Below, piece by piece: positions 29,303 to 38,475 of a stretch of 64,000 nucleotides of DNA (its first letter is position 1; each line of letters starts with the position of its first letter). This DNA comes from Desulfofustis limnaeus (GTDB lineage: Bacteria; Desulfobacterota; Desulfobulbia; Desulfobulbales; Desulfocapsaceae): contig NZ_AP025516.1 in assembly GCF_023169885.1 (NCBI RefSeq), forward strand, positions 1,860,001-1,924,000, read 5' to 3'. The notes beneath the pieces are model-generated. The model saw nothing but the letters and a program-made list of their open reading frames with translations, was not told the DNA's origin and ran no database searches. The translations under genes and the position numbers were made by a program.

Positions 29303-31078
29303 TCAGAACGGCCAGACATGGGGAATGAGCAAAGTGCCAAGTACCACCACCAGAAGGTTGAGCGGGATGCCCAAACGGAGATAATCGACGAAACGATAGC
29401 CGCCGGGTCCGTAGACCATCAGGTTCGTCTGGTAGCCGATCGGCGATGCGAAGCAGGCGCTGGCACCGATACAGACCCCGATGATGAATGGTTTGGGATC
29501 GACGCTGAGACCGACGGCCGTGGAGACGGCGATGGGCAAGAGAAGGACGGCGGCGGCGTTGTTGCTCAATATCTGCGTGGCAACGCTGGTCAGGACGATG
29601 ATGCCGGCCAGGACCACCGAGGGAGACATGCCGCTGAACAGGCTCAGGAAGGCTTCCGCGTAAAGACGACTGGCCCCGGTCGATTCCATGGCCATGCCAA
29701 GAGCGATGGTGGCGGCAATCAGCAACAGGACGTCGGCCTGCAGAGCGCGATAGGCGTCGCGCACCTGCAGGCAGCCGGTAACAATCATCAGAAAGGCTGC
29801 CGTCAAGGCACAAGTCATGATATCGGCGATACCGAGTGCGGCGGTGCCGATCATGCAGACAAAATTGATGATCGCCCACCATGCCTTTCTTTTGTGTACC
29901 AGTTCCTGATAGACATCCTCGATGATCAAATAGTCCGTATCGCCTCGTAATTCCTCGAGCTTTGAGCCAGAACACCAGATCAATAGGATATCGCCGGTCT
30001 GCAGGCGGACATCGTGGAGCTGTCGTTCGGAGAGTCGCAGCGCCTGCCGCCTAACGGCAATGAGATGGATGCCGGAGTCTCTGGCCAGATCGGTCTCCGC
30101 CAGGCGCTGGCGGCGGGCGGACGAACCGGGGGGGATCAACAACTCCACGACAATGGGGGCATCCTTCTGGGCGCCAAGGGCCAGGTCCTTTTCCGATGTG
30201 GGGAGTTCCACGCCTTCCTCGTGAAGCAGCGCCACCAAGTCGTTGGGTGAGCCCTTGACCAGCAGGATATCGTCCGCCCCGATGTTTTTTCCGTCCCGCC
30301 CGGGACGAAAGATCCGATCACCACTGGCCACCTCGATCACCTCGAGACCGGGAAAACGCTCCGCGAACACCGACTGTGCCGGTTTGCCGATCACCTTGCT
30401 GGTGGCGCGGATCTGCAACTCAGCCAGGTATTGCCGATGATCGCTGTCCTGCAATCGGCAGACGGGGTTGGCCAGCGCCGGCAACAGCCGCGGCGCAGCG
30501 ACCAACAGGAAGATAATGCCGAGCAGGGCGATGGGCACCCCGATGGTCGACAACTCGAACATGGAGAGCGCGCCGTGACCGTACTGGTCGCTCAAATCAC
30601 TGATGATGATATTCGTGGAGGTACCGATCAGGGTGCAGGTCCCGGCCAGGATGGAAGCGTATGACACGGGGATCAAAAATCTCGACGGACTGAGCCCAAG
30701 TTCGCAGCACATGGCCATGACCACCGGGATGAACAGCACCACAATCGGCGTGTTATTAATGAAGGCCGAAGCAAATGCGACGGAGAAGAGAATGAGGGCC
30801 TGCGCCGCCACCACGTTTTTCTGGGCGACCTTGATCACTTGCCGGCCGAGAAATTCGACGCCGCCGGTACGCATCAACCCCTTGCTGACCACAAACATCG
30901 CCGCCACCGTGACCACCGCCGGATTGGCAATACCGGAGACCGCCTGCTGAGGGGTCAACAGGCCGGAAACCACCAACGCCACCATGATCCCGATGGCGGT
31001 GAGATCAACGGAGATCTTCTCGGTAATGAGCAGATAGAAAACCACCACCAGGAGCAGGGAAATCATCCATACATCCAT
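29303..31078 (-). CDS. SLC13-family permease with two RCK_C (TrkA-C) domains
   Basis: 591 residues from ATG 31078 (GGAGAAG upstream; a GTG lies one codon earlier). About ten hydrophobic segments flank a soluble centre. The first membrane block includes SAFINNTPIVVLFIPVVM and GTSTNI, matching the SNT-type ion/substrate motifs of SLC13; the second has SNNAAAVLLLPIA and SPIGYQTN. The central part (about 215-390) contains two RCK_C domains. The family imports sulfate, dicarboxylates or related anions with Na+ across the inner membrane; sulfate would suit a sulfate reducer but the substrate cannot be read from sequence. Confidence 0.92.
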   Translation of the reverse strand: MDVWMISLLLVVVFYLLITEKISVDLTAIGIMVALVVSGLLTPQQAVSGIANPAVVTVAAMFVVSKGLMRTGGVEFLGRQVIKVAQKNVVAAQALILFSVAFASAFINNTPIVVLFIPVVMAMCCELGLSPSRFLIPVSYASILAGTCTLIGTSTNIIISDLSDQYGHGALSMFELSTIGVPIALLGIIFLLVAAPRLLPALANPVCRLQDSDHRQYLAELQIRATSKVIGKPAQSVFAERFPGLEVIEVASGDRIFRPGRDGKNIGADDILLVKGSPNDLVALLHEEGVELPTSEKDLALGAQKDAPIVVELLIPPGSSARRQRLAETDLARDSGIHLIAVRRQALRLSERQLHDVRLQTGDILLIWCSGSKLEELRGDTDYLIIEDVYQELVHKRKAWWAIINFVCMIGTAALGIADIMTCALTAAFLMIVTGCLQVRDAYRALQADVLLLIAATIALGMAMESTGASRLYAEAFLSLFSGMSPSVVLAGIIVLTSVATQILSNNAAAVLLLPIAVSTAVGLSVDPKPFIIGVCIGASACFASPIGYQTNLMVYGPGGYRFVDYLRLGIPLNLLVVVLGTLLIPHVWPF

Positions 31079-31363
31079 CACTCGCTTCTCCTCGGGAAGA
31101 TAATCACGGCCCTCCGCCCTGGTCCCTGTTCAGGCCGGTGTCCGCCGACTCTGGGGCCGATCGCTACATGGTAAGGCACGACCGGGCAAATGCCAACCAT
31201 GCCAGGGCCGTCACCGGAAGCAGCGCCAGAGAGATAAAAAGGGGTTCGCCCGCAGCCGCAAGCGTGCTACAATCAGCCCCGAGTACCGTGGACTTACCAC
31301 TTTCCGACGAGTCACGTTGTGCGTGATCGCACAGCCATCTTGAACCTGGAGCATATTTCCCTG

Positions 31364-31996
31364 ATGAACGACAATACCCTGCAGAACGGGATCAGCGCCG
31401 CTCTCTTTAGCGCCTTGCCGGAACCATTCTTTGTTTTCGACCGGGAGGGCCGCTATCAGCAGATCTTTGGTGGTGCCGACACGCAGAAATACCACGATGG
31501 CCGGCACCTGGTCGGCAAACGAATCCACGACGTGATCGACACCGGTCTGGCCGACGTGTTTGTCGCCGAAATCGGCAAGGCCATCGACAGCAACCGCGTC
31601 CACACCTTTGTCTATCAACTGGCAGCCACCGACATCAAGGGCTCGGAAGCCCTGCCGGGCCCCTCCGGGAAACAGTGGTTCGAGGCGCACATATCGCCCA
31701 TCGCCACAACGCCTGGCGAGCAGCCCCTGGTGGTCTGGATCGCCTTCAACATCACACGGCTGCAGGCCGCCCTTGCCGAAAAAGAGGCCTTGATCGACAA
31801 GCTGCAAAACGCGATTAAAGAAATCAAGACGTTACGGGGTATTTTACCGATCTGTGCCCACTGCAAGAAGATCCGAGACGACCACGGATACTGGCAACGG
31901 TTGGAGACCTATCTCAAGGACCATTCGGAGGCCGACCTGAGCCATGGGATCTGCCCGGATTGCCTGAAGAAGCACTACCCGGACATTGAGCTCTAA
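31364..31996 (+). CDS. PAS-domain protein with C-terminal Cys4 motif
   Basis: 210 residues from ATG 31364 (an in-frame GTG at 31319 is an alternative). A PAS domain (about 10-130, LFSALPEPFFVFDREGRYQQIFGG) is followed by a short coiled coil (about 132-157). The tail has C164..C167 and C197..C200 in LPICAHCKKIRDD and GICPDC. This tail is known from PAS sensor kinases and response regulators, where it follows the same coiled coil; here there is no kinase, GGDEF or output domain. It may bind zinc or sense redox and signal by protein contact. Cytosolic. Confidence 0.8.
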   Translation: MNDNTLQNGISAALFSALPEPFFVFDREGRYQQIFGGADTQKYHDGRHLVGKRIHDVIDTGLADVFVAEIGKAIDSNRVHTFVYQLAATDIKGSEALPGPSGKQWFEAHISPIATTPGEQPLVVWIAFNITRLQAALAEKEALIDKLQNAIKEIKTLRGILPICAHCKKIRDDHGYWQRLETYLKDHSEADLSHGICPDCLKKHYPDIEL

Positions 31997-31999
31997 GAA

Positions 32000-32020
32000 C
32001 GGCCGGATATTCCCCGGCCG
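32000..32020. terminator. Hairpin between convergent genes
   Basis: CGGCCGG and CCGGCCG pair over 7 bp with a 7-nt loop, between the stops of the PAS gene (plus) and the gene at 32029 (minus). No T tract, so termination is only suggested by position. Confidence 0.35.
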
Positions 32021-32028
32021 CGCCTATC

Positions 32029-32487
32029 TCAACGACCGTTTGCCTTGGAGATGACCAGCCGTTCCAGGCCGTGTTTGGAGAACTCCTCCCGGTAGCCATC
32101 GGCAAGCCGGTCCAGCTCCGTGATCCGTTGTGGCGGTTCCATCTCCGCCACCGCCTCCATCCCCCGATTCTTCACCAGATCGCGCTCCGCCAAACGCTGT
32201 TCGAGCTCATCCCAGAAGAACTCTTCCTCGAATTCCTCGATAAACCCCATATCGCGTCCCTGTTCCTCATACCGCCTGGTGGGGAAGTACCGTTTCAGGC
32301 CCTTGTCGTAGGTTACCAGGTCCTCGCAGTCGAAATCCTTGGCAAGCGACAAAAGTTTCTGCTCGAGCTTCACATAGGGCTCGACCTCGGGGCGCTCGTC
32401 ATCGTTGAAGGCATTCATGACCCAATCGGCCATGGACAGCACATCGAGCAGCAGGCGGTACTCTTTTTTCGTTATGGATACTTTCAT
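32029..32487 (-). CDS. Hypothetical cytosolic protein
   Basis: 152 residues, highly charged and predicted helical, with an acidic Phe-rich patch (EEFEEEFFWDELEQRL) near the middle. No signal peptide or membrane segment. It is the last gene of a minus-strand series after telA (about 80 bases downstream of it). Family not recognised; a role with TelA/XpaC is only suggested by position. Confidence 0.65.
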   Translation of the reverse strand: MKVSITKKEYRLLLDVLSMADWVMNAFNDDERPEVEPYVKLEQKLLSLAKDFDCEDLVTYDKGLKRYFPTRRYEEQGRDMGFIEEFEEEFFWDELEQRLAERDLVKNRGMEAVAEMEPPQRITELDRLADGYREEFSKHGLERLVISKANGR

Positions 32488-32568
32488 GGCGTGGCTCGGC
32501 AGAGCGCCTCCTCAAATCGAAAATCTTTATTATCGGTTATTGGCAACAGGTTCAGAAAAGGCCTTTTC

Positions 32569-33714
32569 TCACGTGTTCTGCTGATCACCGCTGCTGATTT
32601 TTTCCTGCGCTCGGCCACTGACACTGATCAGGGTTCGGCGCAGTTCGGCTTCAAGAGTCTCCAACTGGAGGGCGGCATCGGCTCGTTTTTTCCGTCCTTC
32701 TTCGGCGATACTGAGGCTTTCCTCGATGGTCTGGATCAGTGATGCGTTGGCCTGCTTCACCGCTTCGATATCGAAAACGCCGCGTTCCATCTCGCGCCGC
32801 GCTTCGATGTTGCCCTGTCTGAGGTTCTCGGCGTTGGCCTTGAGTAATTCGTTGGTCAGATCAGTTGCAGAGCGGATCACGTCTGCCGCCTCGCGGGAGC
32901 GGTGGATAGTCACCGCCTGGGCCAGCTGCTGCCGCCACAGTGGCAAGGTGTTGGCCGTGGTGGAGACGATTTTGTTGATCAATCCCTTGTCGTTCTCCTG
33001 GACCAGGCGGATGCTCGGCAGACTCTGCATGGCTACCTGACGGGTCAATTTGAGATCATGCACCCGCCGCTCCAAGGCGTCACGGTTAGCGCGCAGATCA
33101 CGCAACTGCTGGGCCGCCGTCATCGATTTCCCCTCCTCCGCGGTGCGCACCATGGCCGGGATCTCCTGCCCGTCGAGCTGCCGGAGCTTTTTTTCTCCGG
33201 CGACAATATAGCGCTCCAGGTGATGGAAATACTCGAGATTGGCGGCATAGAGGCGATCGAGCTGGGCGATATCTTTCAAGAGTTGCGTTTTGTGCCGTTC
33301 CAGATCGTCGGCGATGGCATCGATCTGGTCGCGCACCTCCTCATAGCGCTGAAGAAATTCGGCCACCGGCTTGGTTTTTCCGAGTAGACGGGCAAACAGT
33401 CCCGGCTTGCTCTGCGGATCCAGAGAACCCACGTCGAAGTCACGCACCGTCGCGACCATCCGGTTGAGTGCCTCACCGGCGGGGCCGGTATCCTTATTGC
33501 GCACTCCCTCGAGCATATCGTCGGAGATGCCGGCTAACTGCTGCTGGATCGGGGCGCCGAAATAGAGCAGGGCGTGGGTGTCGTTGACATCGATCTGCTT
33601 GATCAGCGCATCAATTTCCGCTCGCTCCGGAGCAGCAGCCTCCTGGTAAGGCACCGGGGGATTGCCCTGCAACAGCTGTGCTTCAATAGTTTTCAGTTCC
33701 GTTTCGTTGATCAT
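32569..33714 (-). CDS. telA: TelA/KlaA-family protein (toxic anion resistance)
   Basis: 381 residues, almost entirely helical with long coiled coils. Family-type stretches are YFGAPIQQQLAGISD near the start, then LDRLYAANLEYFHHLERYIVAG, and later LPLWRQQLAQAVTIHRSREAADV. TelA proteins are linked to tellurite and anion tolerance and envelope stress; the biochemical role is unsettled. It sits 61 bases downstream of xpaC, the usual partner, in an operon that may begin with a 29-codon ORF at 34842. Confidence 0.92.
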   Translation of the reverse strand: MINETELKTIEAQLLQGNPPVPYQEAAAPERAEIDALIKQIDVNDTHALLYFGAPIQQQLAGISDDMLEGVRNKDTGPAGEALNRMVATVRDFDVGSLDPQSKPGLFARLLGKTKPVAEFLQRYEEVRDQIDAIADDLERHKTQLLKDIAQLDRLYAANLEYFHHLERYIVAGEKKLRQLDGQEIPAMVRTAEEGKSMTAAQQLRDLRANRDALERRVHDLKLTRQVAMQSLPSIRLVQENDKGLINKIVSTTANTLPLWRQQLAQAVTIHRSREAADVIRSATDLTNELLKANAENLRQGNIEARREMERGVFDIEAVKQANASLIQTIEESLSIAEEGRKKRADAALQLETLEAELRRTLISVSGRAQEKISSGDQQNT

Positions 33715-33775
33715 GCTTCCCGTTTCCTTATAGAGAGATGGGCGCCGAAACCCTCATCCGGCGCGGCAAATACTC

Positions 33776-34750
33776 CTACAATCCTTCGCTCTTCAACTGA
33801 TTTTCCAGCACTTCCATATCCACGTCGAGATCGCGCACGTCGTTGTCCAACAACCGTTGGTACTGCTTTCCGAACACCTCCTCAATGGTTACCAGCACCC
33901 GCCGAAAATTGTCTTCAAGGATCGGGGTACGCAGCTGGGTATGGGTCTCGGCATAGCCTTTGACGACTCGTTCCGCGCCATCGAGATAGGTGGTGAGAAA
34001 TTTGCGCGCCCGGCGGAAATCTCTCGGGTCGCGCGCGATCTCGAAAAGAATGTCCCGGGCAAGAGCGATAATTCGGGTGAGGCGCTCGTTCAACTCGTGC
34101 TGATTGATGCGATTGCCGGCCTGCTCAATGCTGAAGATTTGCCGCTCAGCCAGCTGCAGCGCTTCTCTGATCGCCGGTTGCAGGCTGGCGGCATCCCCTT
34201 TCACCAGCCGAGGGATCTGGTGCCCATCGATACCATAGAGCAGGATGTAGGCGGCCAAGGCACCGATGCCAAAACCAATGGCGATGGGCAGATCGTGGCC
34301 GGCACCGAACCCGGCGGTCACGGCGGTGGCCAGGGCGATTGTCAGCCCGCCCATGGTCTTCAATGGCCAGCGGATGCCCTTTTGGAAGCGCAACTGCCGG
34401 TGCATGATCGCCTGGCGAAAACCATGCCGGGTCAGGATGGCGCCTGCCAGAAACAGGCCATAGGCGCAACCGTTGCCGACAAAGGCAGCGAATTGTCCGC
34501 TGGCCAGGGCTATGAGCATGGCAGGAATCAACGGCAGCGGCAACAACCAGAGCAGCCTTGATTTTCGCGGCGTCAGGGCAGCCGCCTGCCGCCTGCGCTG
34601 GCGATAGTTCTTAAGGGCCTGCACCTTCTGTCGAGCCAGCTTCTCCGCATCGGCTGCCCCTCTGGGGAGCCACTGCGCCACGCGCTTTGTCCCCTCCGTG
34701 GCCATCGCTGCAAGGGTCCGGGTCCATGGTCGAGGTGGTCTTTCGGCCAT
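33776..34750 (-). CDS. xpaC: XpaC-like protein (5-bromo-4-chloroindolyl phosphate hydrolysis family)
   Basis: 324 residues. Basic N-terminus, then hydrophobic segments around residues 66-83 and 87-104 and a further pair near 130-172, followed by a helical cytoplasmic domain of about 150 residues (LTRIIALARDILFEIARDPRDFRRARKFLTTYLDGAERVVKGY). This matches the XpaC family found next to telA. The family name comes from an old phenotype and does not define an enzyme. It starts 2 nt after the stop of the 29-codon ORF. Confidence 0.85.
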   Translation of the reverse strand: MAERPPRPWTRTLAAMATEGTKRVAQWLPRGAADAEKLARQKVQALKNYRQRRRQAAALTPRKSRLLWLLPLPLIPAMLIALASGQFAAFVGNGCAYGLFLAGAILTRHGFRQAIMHRQLRFQKGIRWPLKTMGGLTIALATAVTAGFGAGHDLPIAIGFGIGALAAYILLYGIDGHQIPRLVKGDAASLQPAIREALQLAERQIFSIEQAGNRINQHELNERLTRIIALARDILFEIARDPRDFRRARKFLTTYLDGAERVVKGYAETHTQLRTPILEDNFRRVLVTIEEVFGKQYQRLLDNDVRDLDVDMEVLENQLKSEGL

Positions 34751-34752
34751 GG

Positions 34753-34842
34753 TTAAACAGCCAAAAGCGCCTGCACGGTGGCCACGCCGACGGTGGCAAA
34801 CAACAGGATCAGCCCAAGTACTTTACGGAAAAAAGTCGGCAC
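34753..34842 (-). CDS. 29-residue membrane peptide ahead of xpaC-telA
   Basis: GTG at 34842 is preceded by GGAGG with an 8-nt spacer. The peptide is MPTFFRKVLG, then LILLFATVGVATVQALLAV, i.e. a short basic head and one membrane-spanning helix. The stop is 2 nt before the xpaC ATG, so the two would be translationally coupled. No homologue known to me. Strong initiation signal and position make it a credible gene; it could be a small regulator or subunit of the XpaC/TelA system. Confidence 0.55.
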   Translation of the reverse strand: MPTFFRKVLGLILLFATVGVATVQALLAV

Positions 34843-35021
34843 GGTGATTTTCCTCCTCGCCTATTGCTTCTTCACAAGTAGTCTCTTCGCATCCAGAAGA
34901 GCGGCAGACCGGCACGTATCGATACTTCCTTTCTGATTATCTCTTGTGCTGCATACAGTAAGTATGAAAACGGCAAGCGTGAATGGCGCTCTACCGAAGT
35001 TTCCCTTTTTGGTTTTTCCCA

Positions 35022-35056
35022 ATAAAAAAGGGCCCAGAGAATGTCTCTAAGCCCTT
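35022..35056 (-). terminator. Rho-independent terminator of tRNA-Thr
   Basis: On the minus strand AAGGGCTTAGAGA pairs with TCTCTGGGCCCTT (13 bp, two G-U pairs, 3-nt loop) followed by TTTTTTATT, 9 nt past the tRNA CCA. Confidence 0.8.
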
Positions 35057-35064
35057 GATTTTCC

Positions 35065-35140
35065 TGGAGCCACCGAGCGGACTTGAACCGCTGACCTGAT
35101 GATTACGAATCAACTGCTCTACCAACTGAGCTACGGTGGC
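35065..35140 (-). tRNA. tRNA-Thr (CGT)
   Basis: 76 nt with encoded CCA. Acceptor stem GCCACCG/CGGTGGC, D arm AGCTCAGTTGGTAGAGC, anticodon loop TTCGTAA with anticodon CGT, and T arm AGCGGTTCAAGTCCGCT. The anticodon stem has one T-T mismatch (28-42). Promoter and terminator flank it closely, so it is a stand-alone unit. Confidence 0.95.
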
Positions 35141-35154
35141 TGAAGCGTGACGTG

Positions 35155-35183
35155 TTTATAGCAGGATCACCATGAAAATTCAA
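35155..35183 (-). promoter_or_regulatory. Promoter of tRNA-Thr
   Basis: Minus strand TTGAAT (35178-35183), 17-bp spacer and TATAAA (35155-35160), 15 bp before the tRNA 5' end. Confidence 0.6.
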
Positions 35184-35390
35184 CACCATTCCCGGCAAGC
35201 AAGCACCAATGATGCCATCGGTCGATGAATAATTATCGTGAATCGGCTAGAGTATAAACTCGACTTGGGTCATTGGCAACGGAGCCGGTCGCCAACGACT
35301 CCAGTTTACCGGACCTGATCAACTTCGAAGCGGCACCTTTCAGCGTTTTCGTAGCTGCCGCAATGATCGACCTCGTTTTTCACATGCACC

Positions 35391-36002
35391 ATGGACGACC
35401 TGAACCGTGACATCATCAAGACGCGATTGCGATTTCTCGATCTGATCAAGTCCTTCTTTCTTGAACCGCCGGATGCAGAGCGGTTGAGCCGCTGGCGCGG
35501 GATGTTCCACGCCTTATCCGGCACTCTCGGCGCCACACGGCTGGACGCGGCCATTCAGAACCTCGCTCATCGACTGGAAACCGATCGATTAAAAGAGCTG
35601 CAAGCCGATTATAAGCAAATCTTTTCACCTGGGTCCGGGACGCAACCGCTCACCCTTGCCGCCAACCTGGACGTCAATGAAGAGGTTTTTCCGAAGCCGG
35701 ACGAGGCGCTGAGAATCTTTTTTTCCGAAGCTGGCCTCGAGCCGGCTGACACCTCGGCGATCACCCTGTTGGATGCCCAGATATCTCTTATCAAAAGTGA
35801 AAAGGCCGGGTATCCGACATCACCGTGGCAGGCTCGGCTGGTTTCCGCCTTTCTGGTGCCTTTTTTTGAACGATTAGTGCTATCGTTGCAATCCTGCTGC
35901 CGGGCATCCTTCTATTACGACTGCTGTGTCTTCTCTCTTGCCTACCTGGAGGTGGAGCAAGCACTGTTCAGCCACCAGGAATTGAATGCAGGCGTGTCAT
36001 GA
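35391..36002 (+). CDS. TorD/DmsD-like redox-enzyme chaperone (tentative)
   Basis: 203 residues, all-helical in appearance, no signal peptide. Features that recall the TorD family are an N-terminal helix with FLDLIKSFFLEPPDAERL, a central LQADYKQIFSPGSGTQPL in the place of the family's YtrLF..p, and a C-terminal PWQARLVSAFLVPFFERL. Its stop overlaps the start of the nonaheme cytochrome gene (ATGA), so they are coupled. TorD proteins guide molybdoenzymes and related redox proteins. The assignment is weak by sequence and helped by context. Confidence 0.5.
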   Translation: MDDLNRDIIKTRLRFLDLIKSFFLEPPDAERLSRWRGMFHALSGTLGATRLDAAIQNLAHRLETDRLKELQADYKQIFSPGSGTQPLTLAANLDVNEEVFPKPDEALRIFFSEAGLEPADTSAITLLDAQISLIKSEKAGYPTSPWQARLVSAFLVPFFERLVLSLQSCCRASFYYDCCVFSLAYLEVEQALFSHQELNAGVS

Positions 36003-37582
36003 TCGATCTCAAGCAACCATTTCCAGTTCCATCTGCAATCAATCCGTGCCGCCGACAGGTTGTTGCGTCTGGTTTCCCAAAGGTTGTTACCCAGGTTCGA
36101 ACCACGAGGGTTGGGCGCCTTATCCGGTTGTCGGTTCTTGCCGTGGTTGTCCTCGCAGTCATCGGCTGCTCCGAGGAAGAAAAAAATGGAACAGCAGCCG
36201 ACACCTCCGCGGGTTCCTCCGCCTGCCTTTCCTGCCATGCGCTGCAGCTTGACGAACCGCACCAAATGGCCTGTACCGTCTGCCATGCCGGCAACGACCA
36301 GACCCAAGAGGGCGACGAGGCGCACCGCAATCTGATCGCCAACCCCGCCGCTGCGGAGCATGCCGGCCAGGTATGCGGCGGGTGCCACGGAACTGCCGTG
36401 GCCATGGTCGCCACCAATGATCACTACACGTTGAGCGGCCATCTCAACACCGTTCGCGCCGCTTTCGGGCTGCCCGAGCAACCACCGGACCCGCAGGCGC
36501 TGCAAGCGGCAGCCGACCCGGCCACCGCGGCAGAGTTACTCGACGACGTGTTGCGCCGCCGCTGCCTGCGCTGTCATGTCTATTACCAGGGCGACGCATA
36601 TCCGGCGGTCCGGCGGGGGCTCGGCTGTGCCGCCTGCCATACGCAACCGCAGGAATTCTCTGCCGGAAATCACTCGATCACCAAACCGCAGAAAGACACG
36701 GTCTGCCTCTCCTGCCATTACTCCAACCATGTGGGGTTCGATTATCACGGCCGGTACGAACACGATTTCAATCAGGAATATCGCACCCCGTATCTCGCCC
36801 CGACCGATATTCAGCCGCCCTATGGGGTCGAATATCATCAATTGGAGGGTGACGTCCATTTCCAGGCCGGTCTGGTCTGCGTCGATTGTCACGATCAGTC
36901 CGGAGTCATGGGCGCCGCCCCTCCTCCCTCCTGCACCGGTTGCCATGAGTATGAATCCATTGCTGGCCGCGGCTCGGCGGCCGCCAGTCCGGCGGCGGCA
37001 CAACGCATCTTCACCTCATCGGCGACCGGGCTACAGCTGCCCATTCCAGCCTTGCGCCATCCGGCGCACAACGTCTACCGGGATAAGGCCACCTGCCTCG
37101 CCTGCCACGCCCGTTGGACGTTCAACGACGGTACCACGCACCTACTGCGCATCGATCACGACGACCTCTACGACTATTTCCGGCTCAGTGTCGACGGCAG
37201 TTCCGAGGTGCAGCGAATCATCGGTAGCCACATAGATTTTGACGGGGAGTGGCTCGACCCGGTGATGACCGACAAGTTCACCGGCGACGAAATGGTCGGG
37301 ATCTGGCTGCAAGGATACCTCGAACGGCGCTGGGAGCGGTTTCAGCTCACCCGCGACAAATCCGGTCGGATAACTCCCGGCCGGCCCATCGTCGACCTGC
37401 GTCTGTCGTGGATCGATGGTGATGAGAACGTGCGCTTCGACAACCTGCAGCCGGTACCGGAGCAACCGACCCTGCTCCCGTATGCGCCGCATACGGTCGG
37501 CCCGGCCGGCTTGTTCTATGAAGAACGACTGCGCCGCTTCGAGATCGACGAATTGTCGCTGCGCCCCGAACAGATCCGCTAA
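35999..37582 (+). CDS. Nonaheme c-type cytochrome, membrane-anchored or lipoprotein
   Basis: 527 residues. After a basic N-terminus comes one hydrophobic segment (LIRLSVLAVVVLAVIGC) ending in Cys, which can act as lipobox or uncleaved anchor. Nine CXXCH heme-binding motifs follow: CLSCH, CTVCH, CGGCH, CLRCH, CAACH, CLSCH, CVDCH, CTGCH and CLACH. The C-terminal ~170 residues lack hemes and contain Trp/Asp-rich strands. It is expected in the periplasm as an electron carrier or octaheme-like oxidoreductase; the substrate is unknown. It overlaps the TorD-like gene by 4 nt. Confidence 0.9.
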   Translation: MIDLKQPFPVPSAINPCRRQVVASGFPKVVTQVRTTRVGRLIRLSVLAVVVLAVIGCSEEEKNGTAADTSAGSSACLSCHALQLDEPHQMACTVCHAGNDQTQEGDEAHRNLIANPAAAEHAGQVCGGCHGTAVAMVATNDHYTLSGHLNTVRAAFGLPEQPPDPQALQAAADPATAAELLDDVLRRRCLRCHVYYQGDAYPAVRRGLGCAACHTQPQEFSAGNHSITKPQKDTVCLSCHYSNHVGFDYHGRYEHDFNQEYRTPYLAPTDIQPPYGVEYHQLEGDVHFQAGLVCVDCHDQSGVMGAAPPPSCTGCHEYESIAGRGSAAASPAAAQRIFTSSATGLQLPIPALRHPAHNVYRDKATCLACHARWTFNDGTTHLLRIDHDDLYDYFRLSVDGSSEVQRIIGSHIDFDGEWLDPVMTDKFTGDEMVGIWLQGYLERRWERFQLTRDKSGRITPGRPIVDLRLSWIDGDENVRFDNLQPVPEQPTLLPYAPHTVGPAGLFYEERLRRFEIDELSLRPEQIR

Positions 37583-37674
37583 AAAGATTGAATCGTCTGC
37601 CGATATGTTTTAAAGAATCGAACTGATAGGGTGTTTCTGCAGGTGACCAAAAACAGGGAGTGATCGGCACGACG

Positions 37675-38436
37675 ATGCTTGAGTTTTTCGCCCGCACCGG
37701 TTTCATTGTACGCAACCTACTCGTTTTCTTCTGCTTCTTCCTGCTGCTCGCCATGGGAGCAACGATGGCCGTCGCCTCCACCGGCAGCGGCTACCTGCAT
37801 CCAACCCAGCGCCCCTATCGCATCAACAATCAGGTCTATTACCCGATCCCGACAGCTTACGGGTTTGCGCAGACCGGTATTGCCTCCTGGTATGGTGACG
37901 ACTTTCACGGACGCCCCACCTCGAACGGTGAACCATACGACATGCATGGCATGACCGCGGCGCACAAGACCCTGCCCATGGGCACGATGCTTTTGGTCAA
38001 GAATCTGGAAAACGGTCAGGAGATCGTCGTCCGGATCAACGACCGGGGGCCGTTTGTCCAAGGCCGGATCATCGATCTCAGCTATTCGGCGGCCAAACAG
38101 CTCAACATCGTCGGCAACGGTACGGCCAATGTTCGCATCACGGCGCTCAGTAGCGACAAGAACAACGAGTCGCAACTGATGGAGATGGCGCAGCGCTTCT
38201 ATTCCGGTGATTTTTACGTGCAGATCGGAGCCTTCGCCGAAACCGATAACGCCCTGCGGCTGCAGAATCGCTTCCTGCAGGCGGGTCACAAGACCCTGAT
38301 CCAGAAGTATGAGGAAGACAACGGCACCTACTACCGGGTGCATGTGTACGTGGGCAAGACCCTGCAAGGGGCCGAACAGGCCCGCACCATTCTCGAGAAA
38401 CGCGGCTATCGCAACGCCTTCGTCATCGCCCGTTAA
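37675..38436 (+). CDS. rlpA: RlpA-family septal ring lytic transglycosylase with SPOR domain
   Basis: 253 residues from ATG 37675 (GTG 37660 is an alternative). A signal peptide or membrane anchor (NLLVFFCFFLLLAMGATMAVAS) precedes the double-psi beta-barrel: GIASWYGDDFHGRPTSNGE, TAAHKTLPMGT, VRINDRGPF and IIDLSYSAAKQL. The catalytic Asp of DRGPF is present. The C-terminal SPOR domain (about 180-253, FYVQIGAFAETDNALRLQ) binds denuded glycan at the division septum. It is convergent with trpF. Confidence 0.93.
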   Translation: MLEFFARTGFIVRNLLVFFCFFLLLAMGATMAVASTGSGYLHPTQRPYRINNQVYYPIPTAYGFAQTGIASWYGDDFHGRPTSNGEPYDMHGMTAAHKTLPMGTMLLVKNLENGQEIVVRINDRGPFVQGRIIDLSYSAAKQLNIVGNGTANVRITALSSDKNNESQLMEMAQRFYSGDFYVQIGAFAETDNALRLQNRFLQAGHKTLIQKYEEDNGTYYRVHVYVGKTLQGAEQARTILEKRGYRNAFVIAR

Positions 38437-38475
38437 GAAGATTCCGGCCGGCCCTGGCGTTTTGCGTTGCAAGGT

